From Eubacterium maltosivorans (GTDB lineage Bacteria > Bacillota > Clostridia > Eubacteriales > Eubacteriaceae), in assembly GCF_002441855.2 (NCBI RefSeq), contig NZ_CP029487.1:4204349-4268348 (forward strand): a DNA stretch of 64,000 nucleotides. Direction: 5' to 3'. The position numbers and the translations under genes were made by a program. Numbering within the stretch: the first letter of the stretch is position 1; each line of letters starts with the position of its first letter. The notes beneath the pieces were generated by a model. The model worked only from the letters and a program-made list of their open reading frames with translations. It had not been told where the DNA came from and ran no database searches. Positions 33,562-42,275 of the stretch are shown one piece after another.

Positions 33562-34473
33562 ATGAAAATCAATGCCATTTATTCTGGAAAAATTTATGAA
33601 AAGATGATGAACGCTTCTGCCGGAAAAAGAGATGACCTTTACCGTTATGAGATGATGAAGCCTTTTGAGTACAAGTGGGCATGTATCAATGTGCCGATTA
33701 AGGCTGCCCGGAAAGGCGGCTACGATGTGGTGATGGCCTCTGAAATGATGGGGCTTTTTCCACCAGAAAGGGTGGATCATTCACAGAAAGAAGCGGTGGA
33801 GTGGCTTAAAGAAGAAAGTCTTTGGTCTGCCAGTGAGGCAGCGATAAAGAAATCGCTGGATTGTTTTGTAAAGGCGGGTATCGAACTGCCGGTTCAGGAA
33901 TACTTTTTTACCCTTCTTCTGGCCAATCCGGATAATCCATATACACAGATGAGTGAGGGGTACTGCGGGGATGGCGGCATTCCAGGCTATATTTTGGGCT
34001 CATTGGTGCCGAGTGAAACGACGGTCGCCAGGATGCCTGCGGCCCTGGCCCATGAGTGCAACCACAATGTGCGGTTTCAATTCCAGAAATGGCGGCCGGA
34101 TATTACGCTGGCCGAAATGATGGTAAGTGAGGGACTGGCCGAAAATTTTGTCGCGGCTCTCTACGGCGAAAAAGCTGTTGGTCCATGGGTAACTAAAACA
34201 GATGCGTCAGTTTTGGAAGAGGTTATAAAACCAAAGATTGTTGAAGCTTTTGATGTAACCGGCTTTGACGGTATTACACCCTGGCTTTACGGTGACGAGA
34301 TAGCAGAGATACAGCATTTCTTTCCGGTGGGGATGCCCTATTGCGCGGGGTATGCCTGCGGTTATCATATGATCCGCCATTATCTCAAAAAAACGGGCGT
34401 CCCTATTGTAGAAGCAACCCTGAAGCCAGCCGCTGAGATTATGGCAGAGTGTTCAGAATTTTGGGGGCATTGA
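33562..34473 (+). CDS. DUF2268 putative zinc protease
   Basis: A 303-aa protein with the zincin motif in ALAHECNHNVRFQF (about residue 171) and a downstream MMVSEGLAENFVAALYGE, which would supply the third ligand, as in the DUF2268 family of predicted Zn-dependent proteases. YAGYACGYHMIRHYLKKTG near the C terminus is also typical. No signal peptide, so cytoplasmic. AAAGGAGATGACG precedes the ATG. Preceded by a MerR-like promoter, hinting at induction by a small molecule or drug. Confidence 0.82.
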   Translation: MKINAIYSGKIYEKMMNASAGKRDDLYRYEMMKPFEYKWACINVPIKAARKGGYDVVMASEMMGLFPPERVDHSQKEAVEWLKEESLWSASEAAIKKSLDCFVKAGIELPVQEYFFTLLLANPDNPYTQMSEGYCGDGGIPGYILGSLVPSETTVARMPAALAHECNHNVRFQFQKWRPDITLAEMMVSEGLAENFVAALYGEKAVGPWVTKTDASVLEEVIKPKIVEAFDVTGFDGITPWLYGDEIAEIQHFFPVGMPYCAGYACGYHMIRHYLKKTGVPIVEATLKPAAEIMAECSEFWGH

Positions 34474-34498
34474 CAAGGGAGCTTGGCCTTGTTACAAT
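34470..34498 (+). promoter_or_regulatory. Strong promoter of 34.5-kb transcript
   Basis: TTGACA (34470-34475), 17-base spacer, TACAAT (34493-34498), overlapping the stop of the DUF2268 gene. Confidence 0.75.
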
Positions 34499-34504
34499 AA
34501 GAGC

Positions 34505-34733
34505 AGAAAAAGGAAAGGAATTTGTACAATGTTAGAAACACTATATGGCAGGAATTGTATTGCAGAAGGCTCCAAGCAAGCTGATTTTCAGAACATTGTG
34601 CGGAGCCTGGCCAAATGACTGTATCGAAAGGGTAAAAAAGCCTTTAAGGCTTTATTTGTATACCTTTGTACAGATTGAGTCCAAAATAAAAGTGTTATAA
34701 GGCTACGGACATTGTCTGTCCGGAGCCTTTTTT
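34505..34733 (+). ncRNA. Candidate structured RNA / leader with minigene
   Basis: A strong promoter is followed by a 29-codon ORF and a long nested hairpin (34617-34675: CTGTA/TACAG, AAAGG/CCTTT, AAGCC/GGCTT arms). A clear intrinsic terminator follows (AAGGCT-CGGACA/TGTCCG-AGCCTT then six T, 34698-34733). A second terminator-like hairpin AAACAGAG/CTCTGTTT lies at 34742-34771. This looks like a short independent transcript of about 230 nt or an attenuator leader for the (now broken) MATE gene at 34926. No known RNA family recognised. Confidence 0.45.
34529..34618 (+). CDS. 29-aa minigene in candidate leader
   Basis: ATG preceded by AAAGGAAAGG encodes MLETLYGRNCIAEGSKQADF followed by QNIVRSLAK. 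It ends where the long hairpin begins. It may be a leader peptide, a small protein, or the remnant of a larger gene. Confidence 0.4.
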   Translation: MLETLYGRNCIAEGSKQADFQNIVRSLAK

Positions 34734-34925
34734 AAATAGTTTAAAACAGAGGCCGTAAATGTTGGTGCTCTGTTTTTTTATTTTGAACAGGAGGTGGATG
34801 CAGTGGTCATTGGAATTGTAAAAATCGATGCAGAGTCTGGATCAGGCAGTGGTTTTCATCGATTATAAAACTGCCGCAGGCTTTGCAGACTTAAGATCAA
34901 AAAAATAATAAGGGGCAAAGTCAAA
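34734..34925 (+). other. Gap before MATE pseudogene
   Basis: About 190 bases with a terminator-like hairpin (34742-34771), an AGGAGGTGGATG motif near 34790-34801 that starts only a 7-codon or GTG 21-codon frame, and an inverted repeat ATCGATG/CATCGAT (about 34826-34864). No convincing gene. Confidence 0.4.
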
Positions 34926-36243
34926 ATGAAATTAAATAATTTAACAAGTGGAAATATTACAAGACAGTTGGTGGGGTTCAGCTTTCTTCTATTTCTGGCA
35001 AACCCGCTGCAGTCTGTCTATGAAATGGTTGATATGGTTTTTGTTGGCCAGTTCACCGGCAGCGCGGCCTTAGCGGCGATCAGCAGCTCTGCCATGATCT
35101 GTTTTGTTTTAAATGCGGTTTGTATGGGAGTGACCATGGGGGGGAAGTGTGGTTGCGGCTCAGTTTAAAGGAGCGGGAGATGAAGAAGGGCAGAAACGTG
35201 CTATTGGAACCTTATTCAGCTTTGGCGGCGGCCCTTACGATGATCAGCCTCTGCCTGTACCGCCCGATTTTATACATGATGCGGGTTCCGCCAGAAGCGA
35301 TGCGTTACGCCTGCGAATATATGAGCATTATGAGCATTGGGGTATTCTTTGTTTTTGGGTACAATGCAGTTTGTGCAATAGTCCGGGGATTGGGCGATGC
35401 CAAAAGTCCGTTACTGTTTGTAGCGGCTGCCAGTGTAATCAATATTATTCTGGATGCTTTACTTGTAGGTAGTTTTAAGCTGGCGACACAGGGCGCTGTG
35501 TCGGCGACAGTTATAGCCCAGGGAAGTGCATTTATCATTGCGGTCATTTATCTCAGAAAACGTGATTTTGTTTTTGATTTCAAGCCCAGGCATTTCAGGA
35601 TATCCTCTGAGATGTTGATCCCTATTTTAAAAATAGGACTGCCATCAGCACTTCAGCTAGCGGTTGTAAATCTTTTATACCTTATGGTGACCTCAATGCT
35701 TAATGTTTATGGTGTTGCCAATGCGACTGCTGCAGGAATTGGTTTGAAAATCAATACTTTTTTAGCTATGCCATGCTGGGCCATTGGAACGGGGGTAACC
35801 ACTATGGTCGGGCAAAATATGGGGGCACAGAAGCCGGACAGGGTCAGAAAGATATTAAAAAACGGGCTTCAATTAAATTTGATCATTGTAATGCTGGGAA
35901 CACTTTTTATTCAGTGTACGGCGCCTTAAGTTGTGGGAATATTCAATACAGATCCCGAAGTGCTGAGTGAAGGCGTGCTTTACCTAAGAATCTGTGCTTC
36001 GATTAACGGCTTATTTTACACGGTTATGTACACCTGCAATGCTTTTGCCACTGGAACGGGCCACGCCACCTTTGCCAGGCTAATTCACTGTTGGATTCTG
36101 TGGTGATGCGGCTGGGGGTTAGTGCCTTTCTGGGGTTTAGCTTAAGCCTTGGCTTTGTGGGAATTTATATGGGAGAGGCTCTGTCGCCGTTAATTTCAGC
36201 GGTTTTGGGGATTGTTTACTGCAAAAAAAGCAAGTGGCAGTAA
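34926..36243 (+). pseudogene. Broken MATE-family efflux transporter
   Basis: The pieces together encode a full-length MATE pump of about 439 residues starting MKLNNLTSGNITRQLVGFSF. Breaks seen: an extra base in the G run near 35138-35144 (restores TMGG-SVVAAQFKGAG), a second frameshift near 35205-35215 (SFGG to ALAAALTMIS), an in-frame TAA at 35927-35929 (CTAP*VVGIFNTDPEVL), and another frameshift near 36083 (ARLIH to NSLLDSVVMRLG). The final frame ends with TAA at 36243. Loss of several frames means it is almost certainly non-functional unless sequence errors are extensive. Confidence 0.85.
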
Positions 36244-36247
36244 AATA

Positions 36248-36280
36248 TGACAAAACCTGTCAGTGTTTATAGGGTATAAT
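36248..36280 (+). promoter_or_regulatory. Palindrome plus -10 of Nei-like gene
   Basis: TGACA-AAACC-TGTCA (36248-36262), 12 bases, TATAAT (36275-36280). No consensus -35. Layout and much of the sequence are identical to 26971-27003 in front of the SPL-family gene. Confidence 0.65.
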
Positions 36281-36302
36281 ACGGGAAAAGAGGAGGTGCA
36301 AC

Positions 36303-37136
36303 ATGCTGGAATTACCAGAAAGCTATACCATAGCTGGACAATTAGATGAGATCATTAGAGGGAAACAGATCGAACAGGTGGTTGCGGGAGCGTCGCCACA
36401 TAAATTTGCTTTTTTCAATGGCGAGCCAGAGGCCTGCCGCGAGCTGCTTTTAGGAATGCGTGTAGACAAAGCCATATCGTATGGCGGCTATGTGGAAATT
36501 GAATTTGGAGATAAGCGTCTATTGCTGGGGGACGGTGTCAATATACGTTACCTAGAGGCAAAGGAAAAGCAGCCCAAGAAGCATCAACTCCTGCTGACCT
36601 TTGAGGATGAGACCGCCTTAGTATTTTCAGTAGCTATGTACGGCGCGATCTGGGCATATGTAGAAGGTGAAAATGATAATTATTACCATCAGGTTGCCAG
36701 AGAAAAGCCATCGCCCTTAAGTGGAAAATTTGATCGGGAATGGTTCGACGCTATTGTAGCTGCGGCTAAACAAAATACAAGTGCTAAGGCCCTTCTAGCG
36801 ACGGAGCAGCGAATTCCAGGCCTGGGCAATGGCTGCCTGCAGGATATTCTTTTTAACGCTCGAGTCAACCCCAGAACAAAGCTGGAATATCTGACGGCGG
36901 AGGAACTTAGGCACCTGTTTGGCTCCGTTAAATCCACCTTACATCAGATGACTATAAAAGGAGGGCGGGATACCGAGAAGGATATTTTTGGTATGAAGGG
37001 CGGATATAAAAGTATATTATCTAAAAATACCTATAAAGTGCCCTGTCCGGTTTGCGGCGGCGCCATTGTTAAGGAAACCTATCTTGGCGGCAGCATTTAT
37101 TACTGTCCAAATTGCCAGCCTATTAAAAATAGTTAA
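36303..37136 (+). CDS. Fpg/Nei family DNA glycosylase-like protein
   Basis: A 277-aa member of the formamidopyrimidine/endonuclease VIII family. It starts MLELPESYTI, has the helix-two-turn-helix RIPGLGNGCLQDILFNARVN and ends in a four-cysteine zinc finger (CPVCGG...YYCPNCQ). In classical Fpg/Nei the base is attacked by Pro2 followed by Glu3; here residue 2 is Leu and the zinc-finger Arg is replaced (LGGSIYYC), so the chemistry may differ or be lost. Many clostridial relatives are thought to share this MLE-PE start. AGGAGG precedes the ATG. Confidence 0.85.
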   Translation: MLELPESYTIAGQLDEIIRGKQIEQVVAGASPHKFAFFNGEPEACRELLLGMRVDKAISYGGYVEIEFGDKRLLLGDGVNIRYLEAKEKQPKKHQLLLTFEDETALVFSVAMYGAIWAYVEGENDNYYHQVAREKPSPLSGKFDREWFDAIVAAAKQNTSAKALLATEQRIPGLGNGCLQDILFNARVNPRTKLEYLTAEELRHLFGSVKSTLHQMTIKGGRDTEKDIFGMKGGYKSILSKNTYKVPCPVCGGAIVKETYLGGSIYYCPNCQPIKNS

Positions 37137-37139
37137 AGC

Positions 37140-37167
37140 AAAAGACCGGTTGTTCCGGTCTTTTTTA
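37140..37167 (+). terminator. Intrinsic terminator after Nei-like gene
   Basis: AAAGACCGG and CCGGTCTTT arms followed by a T-run; a TATAAT for the next gene follows at 37171-37176. Confidence 0.85.
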
Positions 37168-37216
37168 TGCTATAATATTTTTACCAGATCAGGAAGACTG
37201 AACTTTGGGAGGTAAA

Positions 37217-37834
37217 ATGAAACTCATACCGAAAAGCAAAAATTTGGAAGATTATTTAAAGGAGAGCCCATATGTTGATTACAGTGACCATACCGTTGTG
37301 GATAAGTCAGAAAGCCTGTATAGGCTTTCTGAAAACAAACTGGATTATACAGAACGGGCGTTTCTTTTTGTGCGGGATGCCATCGATCATTCCTGGGATA
37401 TACAGAGCCACAGGGTAATACGAACGGCTTCTGAGGTGCTAAAGGCCGGCGAGGGTATCTGTTATGCTAAAGCTATGTTGCTGGCGGCCCTGCTGAGACG
37501 AAAAGGGATACCGGCAGGCTTTTGTTATCAGCGCCTGACCATTGGGGATACACCGGATACAGGTTATTGTATACACTGTCTGAACGGTGTTTACCTGGAA
37601 ACTGAAAAGCTGTGGATACGTATTGACGCACGGGGAAATACCCTTGGAAAGAACGCTCAGTTTAATAAAGCGCATCCAGAACGAGAGCATCTGGCTTTTC
37701 CGGTCCGTCCAGAGTATGACGAGAGGGACTATCCGGAAATTTATGTAAGCTCGGTGCCTGCTACAATAAAGGCTCTGGTAAGAAATCAGGACGCTCTCGA
37801 TATGATTTTACATGGCCTGCCAGAATCTTTATAA
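37217..37834 (+). CDS. Transglutaminase-like cysteine hydrolase
   Basis: A 205-aa protein with the transglutaminase-core triad pattern: Cys in AGEGICYAKAMLLAALLRRK, His in YCIHCLNGVYL and Asp in KLWIRIDARGN. Bacterial single-domain members are usually predicted cysteine proteases/peptidases; substrate unknown. The ATG at 37217 follows GGGAGG by 4-5 bases and is preferred over the TTG at 37205. It is followed 13 bases later by the alcohol dehydrogenase, probably co-transcribed. Confidence 0.82.
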   Translation: MKLIPKSKNLEDYLKESPYVDYSDHTVVDKSESLYRLSENKLDYTERAFLFVRDAIDHSWDIQSHRVIRTASEVLKAGEGICYAKAMLLAALLRRKGIPAGFCYQRLTIGDTPDTGYCIHCLNGVYLETEKLWIRIDARGNTLGKNAQFNKAHPEREHLAFPVRPEYDERDYPEIYVSSVPATIKALVRNQDALDMILHGLPESL

Positions 37835-37847
37835 GGGAGGAATAAAA

Positions 37848-38909
37848 ATGAAATCAGAAAAAATGATGAAAGGGCTTGTCTGCCATAAGGACGGCACCAT
37901 CGAGCTTTTGGATGTGCCGGTTCCGGGGCTTGTGGAAGATACAGACGCCATTGTCCGCGTATCACTCTCAACAATTTGTACCAGCGATCTTCATATCATG
38001 CATGGAGCAGTTCCGAGAGCCATACCAGAAAAAGTGCTCGGCCACGAATTTGTAGGTGAAGTCATCGAAGTGGGAAAGGGCGTTAAAAAGCTAAAGTCGG
38101 GAGTGCGCGTTGCCGCCAATTGTATTACCTTTTGTGGCGAATGTGGGTACTGCCGGTGGGGCTTTATCAATAACTGTGAAAAAGGAGGCTGGGAGCTTGG
38201 ATGTCGGATTGATGGCTGCCAGGCAGAATATGTAAGAGTCCCCTTTGCGGATATGGGACTGACTAAAATACCAGATTCTGTCACTGACAAAGAGGCACTG
38301 CTGTTGGGGGATATTTTATCAAGCGGCTACTTTGGCGCAGAGCTCTGCGAGATTAAACCTGGTGATACCATTGCTGTTATCGGAGCCGGACCAGTGGGGC
38401 TCTGTGCTATGAGCTGCGCGCGCCTGTTTGGCGCGGCCCGGATTATCGCATTGGATATTCAGGATGAACGTCTGAAATTAGCGGTAGAGCAGGGATTAGC
38501 AGACGAAACAGTCAACCCATCAGCAGAAGATGCCGAGATGGCGGTCAAGGGCTTAACGGATGGCCGTGGTGCAGACGGCGTGGTTGAGGCGGCTGGCGGT
38601 GAGAACACCTTTGAGCTGGCCTGGAAACTCGCGAGGCCTAACGGTGTTGTCGCCCTGGTTGCCATGTACGGAAAGGCCCAGACACTTCCACTTGAAAAAA
38701 TGTATGGAAAGAATCTGATTTTTAAAACCGGCGGTGTGGACGCTGTCCACTGTGAGCGCATTATGAAGCTTATTGAGGCGGGGCGCATCAATACAGAATT
38801 TCTCATAACGCACGAGGCTCCTCTTAATGATATTTTAGAGGGCTACCGTATATTTGAGAATAAGCTGGATCACTGCATTAAATGGGCAGTAACACCTTAT
38901 CAACGATAG
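37848..38909 (+). CDS. Zinc-dependent alcohol dehydrogenase (MDR family)
   Basis: A 353-aa medium-chain dehydrogenase. The catalytic zinc ligands are Cys in STICTSDLHIMHG and His-Glu in LGHEFVGEV; a structural-zinc cysteine cluster is CGECGYCRWGFINNC. The Rossmann motif is AVIGAGPVGLCAM, followed by IIALDIQDERLK (Asp end, suggesting NAD+). It resembles threonine/sorbitol or secondary alcohol dehydrogenases of Clostridia. The ATG at 37848 has GGGAGG 8 bases upstream. The substrate cannot be read from sequence. Confidence 0.9.
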   Translation: MKSEKMMKGLVCHKDGTIELLDVPVPGLVEDTDAIVRVSLSTICTSDLHIMHGAVPRAIPEKVLGHEFVGEVIEVGKGVKKLKSGVRVAANCITFCGECGYCRWGFINNCEKGGWELGCRIDGCQAEYVRVPFADMGLTKIPDSVTDKEALLLGDILSSGYFGAELCEIKPGDTIAVIGAGPVGLCAMSCARLFGAARIIALDIQDERLKLAVEQGLADETVNPSAEDAEMAVKGLTDGRGADGVVEAAGGENTFELAWKLARPNGVVALVAMYGKAQTLPLEKMYGKNLIFKTGGVDAVHCERIMKLIEAGRINTEFLITHEAPLNDILEGYRIFENKLDHCIKWAVTPYQR

Positions 38910-38918
38910 CTTTGGGTA

Positions 38919-39179
38919 TTAAAGGTATTCGAGTATACCATAGGGAGTAACAACGATGGCGCCGGCAGCGATAAGCTGTTCGGTTCCCTTTTGTAAAGCG
39001 CTGAGAGAGTCACAGCCGCCGTCTTCCTCCAGCATCAGGGCGTAGCCTTCTTTTTTCATGTCAGGATAGAGCATAAAATCAACACCTTCCTGTTGCAGTG
39101 TAAGCTTGGGATCAACCGCGACGATGATTTTTTCTTTAAGTGCATTTTGGTCATTAGGAGATAAAATAGAAGTTTTCAT
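38919..39179 (-). CDS. Small hypothetical protein
   Basis: An 86-aa soluble protein (MKTSILSPNDQNALKEKIIV..., VDFMLYPDMKKEGYALMLEE, ending TPYGILEYL). The ATG at 39179 with AAAGGAG upstream is preferred to 39230. A separate minus-strand gene convergent with the dehydrogenase. No family recognised. Confidence 0.55.
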   Translation of the reverse strand: MKTSILSPNDQNALKEKIIVAVDPKLTLQQEGVDFMLYPDMKKEGYALMLEEDGGCDSLSALQKGTEQLIAAGAIVVTPYGILEYL

Positions 39180-39272
39180 TAAAGGACTCCTTTCGCAATG
39201 AGAAGACAGTGTGTCGTTACGCCGTCTCATCTTCTGTAACTATAACATCTGTGGAACAAAAATACAAGAAAG

Positions 39273-39306
39273 CACGGACCGCTTATTGCAATATCCGTGC
39301 CCTCTT
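39273..39306. terminator. Terminator after branching enzyme gene
   Basis: GCACGGA and TCCGTGC arms; T-rich on both sides. On the minus strand it follows the branching enzyme stop at 39308. Confidence 0.7.
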
Positions 39307-39307
39307 T

Positions 39308-41302
39308 TTAGCACACAGAGGAGTAGACCACAGCTGAACGCTTTGGAATATACAGGGTGGTAAGCATACCGGGGCAATCGGATTTTGAAGCAATTGGGGC
39401 AGGCTCTGTGTCTATCCATCCTCCAAAATGATGGGACTCTGTGTTAAGAACGGGTTGATAACCACTGTTGCCAGGAAGCGGGATAAATCCGTTGAAGTCT
39501 CTTGTCGGATGAAAATTAAAGGCAAAGAGGTAAGGGCCTTTTGAATAAAGTAGCAGTTTTGCCCAGGTATCGATGAGTAAAAGCTCTGAAGGATATTCAA
39601 GCAGCTTTGTATCTCTTGCAAAATGGATCATGGCGCTGTCGAAATCCTGAAGATAGCGGTATCGAAGATTGGTGTCCTCTGCCAGATGCCACTGTCGGCG
39701 GGCGTACTGGTAGCTCCAGCCGTTATCCTCACGGGGGAAATCGATCCATTCGGGATGACCAAACTCGTTACCCATAAAATTCATATAGCCTTCGCCGGCG
39801 CAGGTACAGGTGATCAGCCGGATCATTTTATGTAAAGCCATGGCGCGCTCAATGACAGGGTTTTGGTTAAAGACATTCATATCGTTATACATATCCTGAC
39901 CGGCCAGCCAGAACATGATAGTTTTATCGCCGACAATCGCCTGATCATGGGATTCGGCATAACCAATGACTTTTTCGCCTGGCCGGCGCTGTGTAAGCTC
40001 ATGCCAGAGAGTTTTTAGGTCCCAGTCCTCATCGTTTACATCTCTTAAAGTGTGGATCCAGAAATCGGGAAGACCCATGCCCAGCCGGTAATCAAAGCCA
40101 AGACCGCCCAAAGAGACTGGAAGCGCCATCCCAGGAAAGCCACTCATATCCTCAGCAATTAGAAAACAATCAGGCTTTATTTCTTTTGCAAGGCTGGAAG
40201 CCATCTGGAGATAGGTGAGGCCTGCCATGTCCGTGTTGGGTGAAAAATACTGATCGTATGAATCAAAGTTTATGCCAAGCCCATGGTTATGGTATAGCAT
40301 AGAGGTAACACCATCAAAACGGAAGCCGTCAAAATGGTATTCGTCCAGCCAGAATTTTATATTGGATAAAAGAAAGTGGAGAACCTCGGGCTTATCATAA
40401 TTAAAAACCTTAGAACCCCAAGCGGGGTGATCACCCTCCAAACCAGCGTGAAAAAACTGATAGTCTGTTCCGTCAAATTCTCCGATACCGTCCAGAACAT
40501 TGCGGGAGGCATGAGAGTGTACCAAATCGAGGATGACTGCGATGCCCAGACGGTGTGCTGTATCGATGAGCGCCTTTAAATCCTCAGGAGTACCAAAACG
40601 GGAGGAAACCGCAAAGAAATTAGAAACCTGGTAGCCAAAGGAAGCATAGTAAGGGTGCTCCATAATCGCCATGAGCTGGATGGCATTGTAGCCAAGTCCG
40701 GCAATGTGCGGCAGTATATTTTGTGTGAATTCATTGAAGGTTGAAACCTCTGGGGCTTCTCCGGCGATGCCGATGTGAGCTTCGTAGATGAGCGGAGGTA
40801 CGGACTGGTCGGGATGAAAGGTTTTTTCACGCCATCTGTAGGGCTGCGCAGGATTCCAAACCTGTCCGTCAAATGCAAAGGTATTCTTATCCTGAACCAC
40901 ACGTTTACAATAAAGCGGTACGCGGTCAAAGGACCGTCCCTCAGTCTTAATATGCACCTTAACACGTGAGCCGTGTGTTAGGGATTTTTCGCCAGGGAGA
41001 AAAACTTCCCAATTGCCGCTGCCCAAAGGCTTCAAGGGGGTAGCGGTTCTATCCCATCCGTTAAAATCACCAATGAGAAAAACAGATTGGGCGTTCGGAG
41101 CCCACTCACGGTAAACCCATCCGTCAGCCTTTTTGTGAAAGCCAAAATAAAGGTAACCGTCCGCAAAATCAGAAAGGCCCTTTTTATTTTTTAAAAGAGC
41201 CTTTTTTTTCATGTTAAATCGCTTTACCTGCCATTCGATCGCGGATGTGTAAGATTTTAAATAAGGATCTATTTTTAAAATTTCTAAATTAACTGAAGAC
41301 AT
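39308..41302 (-). CDS. glgB: 1,4-alpha-glucan branching enzyme (GH13)
   Basis: A 664-aa amylase-family enzyme. The N-terminal CBM48-type domain (VYREWAPNAQSVFLIGDFNG) is followed by the GH13 barrel: DLVHSHAS, DGFRFDGVTSMLYHNHG (nucleophile Asp), LIAEDMSGFP (acid/base Glu) and YAESHDQAIVGDKT (third acidic residue region). A C-terminal beta domain ends the protein. GDFNGW and the LYHNHG segment fit glycogen branching enzymes more than amylases. AAGGAGT precedes the ATG. No other glycogen gene is adjacent, so this is an orphan copy; it resembles the eukaryotic/short branching-enzyme type in length and start. Confidence 0.88.
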   Translation of the reverse strand: MSSVNLEILKIDPYLKSYTSAIEWQVKRFNMKKKALLKNKKGLSDFADGYLYFGFHKKADGWVYREWAPNAQSVFLIGDFNGWDRTATPLKPLGSGNWEVFLPGEKSLTHGSRVKVHIKTEGRSFDRVPLYCKRVVQDKNTFAFDGQVWNPAQPYRWREKTFHPDQSVPPLIYEAHIGIAGEAPEVSTFNEFTQNILPHIAGLGYNAIQLMAIMEHPYYASFGYQVSNFFAVSSRFGTPEDLKALIDTAHRLGIAVILDLVHSHASRNVLDGIGEFDGTDYQFFHAGLEGDHPAWGSKVFNYDKPEVLHFLLSNIKFWLDEYHFDGFRFDGVTSMLYHNHGLGINFDSYDQYFSPNTDMAGLTYLQMASSLAKEIKPDCFLIAEDMSGFPGMALPVSLGGLGFDYRLGMGLPDFWIHTLRDVNDEDWDLKTLWHELTQRRPGEKVIGYAESHDQAIVGDKTIMFWLAGQDMYNDMNVFNQNPVIERAMALHKMIRLITCTCAGEGYMNFMGNEFGHPEWIDFPREDNGWSYQYARRQWHLAEDTNLRYRYLQDFDSAMIHFARDTKLLEYPSELLLIDTWAKLLLYSKGPYLFAFNFHPTRDFNGFIPLPGNSGYQPVLNTESHHFGGWIDTEPAPIASKSDCPGMLTTLYIPKRSAVVYSSVC

Positions 41303-41383
41303 TTAATCAACTCCTTAACTTGTTTTATAAATACCCTTTTAAGTAAAAGATAAAACAACTGGGAGAAGAATTATAGTTTGAAA

Positions 41384-41863
41384 TTATGGTATAATAGGGA
41401 GAAGCCAGCCATAACCTTCTGCTTCCATTTGCTCTTTTGGGATAAACCTCAGAGCTGCACTGTTAATGCAGTAGCGTTCTCCGCCAAAGGCAGCAGGTCC
41501 GTCATCAAAGACATGGCCGAGATGTGCGTCGCCGCTCCGGCTGCGTACCTCTGTCCGGACCATGCCGTAGCTGGTATCTTTGTGTTCCCGGATCGTATCC
41601 GGATCAATGGGTTTCGAAAAGGAAGGCCATCCGCATCCGGCATCAAATTTATCAGATGAGGAAAAAAGAGGTTCACCGGTAGTGATATCCACATAGATCC
41701 CCGGCTCAAATTGATCCCAGTATTCACCGGTAAAGGCGCACTCAGTCATACTATTTTGTGTTACCTCGTAGGCTTCTGGCGATAGTGTCTTTTTTAAGGA
41801 TTGGCCGTCAGGCTTTTTGTACGTATCTGGTACCTTGGTTGATTTTGGGGTATATTGTTTCAT
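41384..41863 (-). CDS. msrB: Peptide-methionine (R)-S-oxide reductase
   Basis: A 159-aa MsrB that repairs methionine-R-sulfoxide. [37 protein letters not shown] and the catalytic [13 protein letters not shown] are all present. The two CxxC zinc motifs of many MsrBs are absent, so this is the zinc-free form. The ATG at 41863 follows AAGGAGGTTTC. Single gene. Confidence 0.95.
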   Translation of the reverse strand: MKQYTPKSTKVPDTYKKPDGQSLKKTLSPEAYEVTQNSMTECAFTGEYWDQFEPGIYVDITTGEPLFSSSDKFDAGCGWPSFSKPIDPDTIREHKDTSYGMVRTEVRSRSGDAHLGHVFDDGPAAFGGERYCINSAALRFIPKEQMEAEGYGWLLPIIP

Positions 41864-41986
41864 AATGAAACCTCCTTCATAAGATGGTTTGATTATACCC
41901 AATTCAACACAAAGCATGCTTAAATAAACCAATAGATGTATCGGAGGGGAGTTTCTGGTTATAAGCTTAAGAAATTAGTAAGTGGC

Positions 41987-42015
41987 TTGACAAATTGAAA
42001 CAAAGGAAGTAAAAT
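41987..42015 (+). promoter_or_regulatory. Promoter of the mgtA leader
   Basis: TTGACA (41987-41992), exact 17-base spacer, TAAAAT (42010-42015), about 20 bases before the M-box. Confidence 0.8.
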
Positions 42016-42033
42016 AGCAAAGAAATAAATATT

Positions 42034-42247
42034 TCGGTAGGTGAGGCTACCACAGGGATATGGATTACTGCCGCGAACTAGTGGAGACACTACAAGTTGG
42101 TCAACAGTTTATGTCGAATACAAGGCATTGACTAATGTAATTTCACCGCCCTGTGAAGCTAAAGCTTGAACGGTGAACTGATAAAAGACGATTTTTTTGA
42201 TATGTTGTCCTCTGTCATTGCTTGAGCTTTGGCAGAGGTTTTTTATT
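42034..42247 (+). ncRNA. M-box (ykoK) Mg2+ riboswitch with terminator
   Basis: The conserved M-box core is visible: CGGTAGGTGAGGCTACC, ATGGATTACTGCCGC, GTGGAGACACTACAAGTTGG and GGTCAACAG. An intrinsic terminator follows: CCTCTG (42209-42214)/CAGAGG (42233-42238) then six T. Mg2+ binding should favour the terminator and shut off the Mg2+ transporter gene downstream, with read-through when Mg2+ is low. Confidence 0.9.
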
Positions 42248-42275
42248 TCAGCAAACAGAGAGGCAGGTGAGAAAA

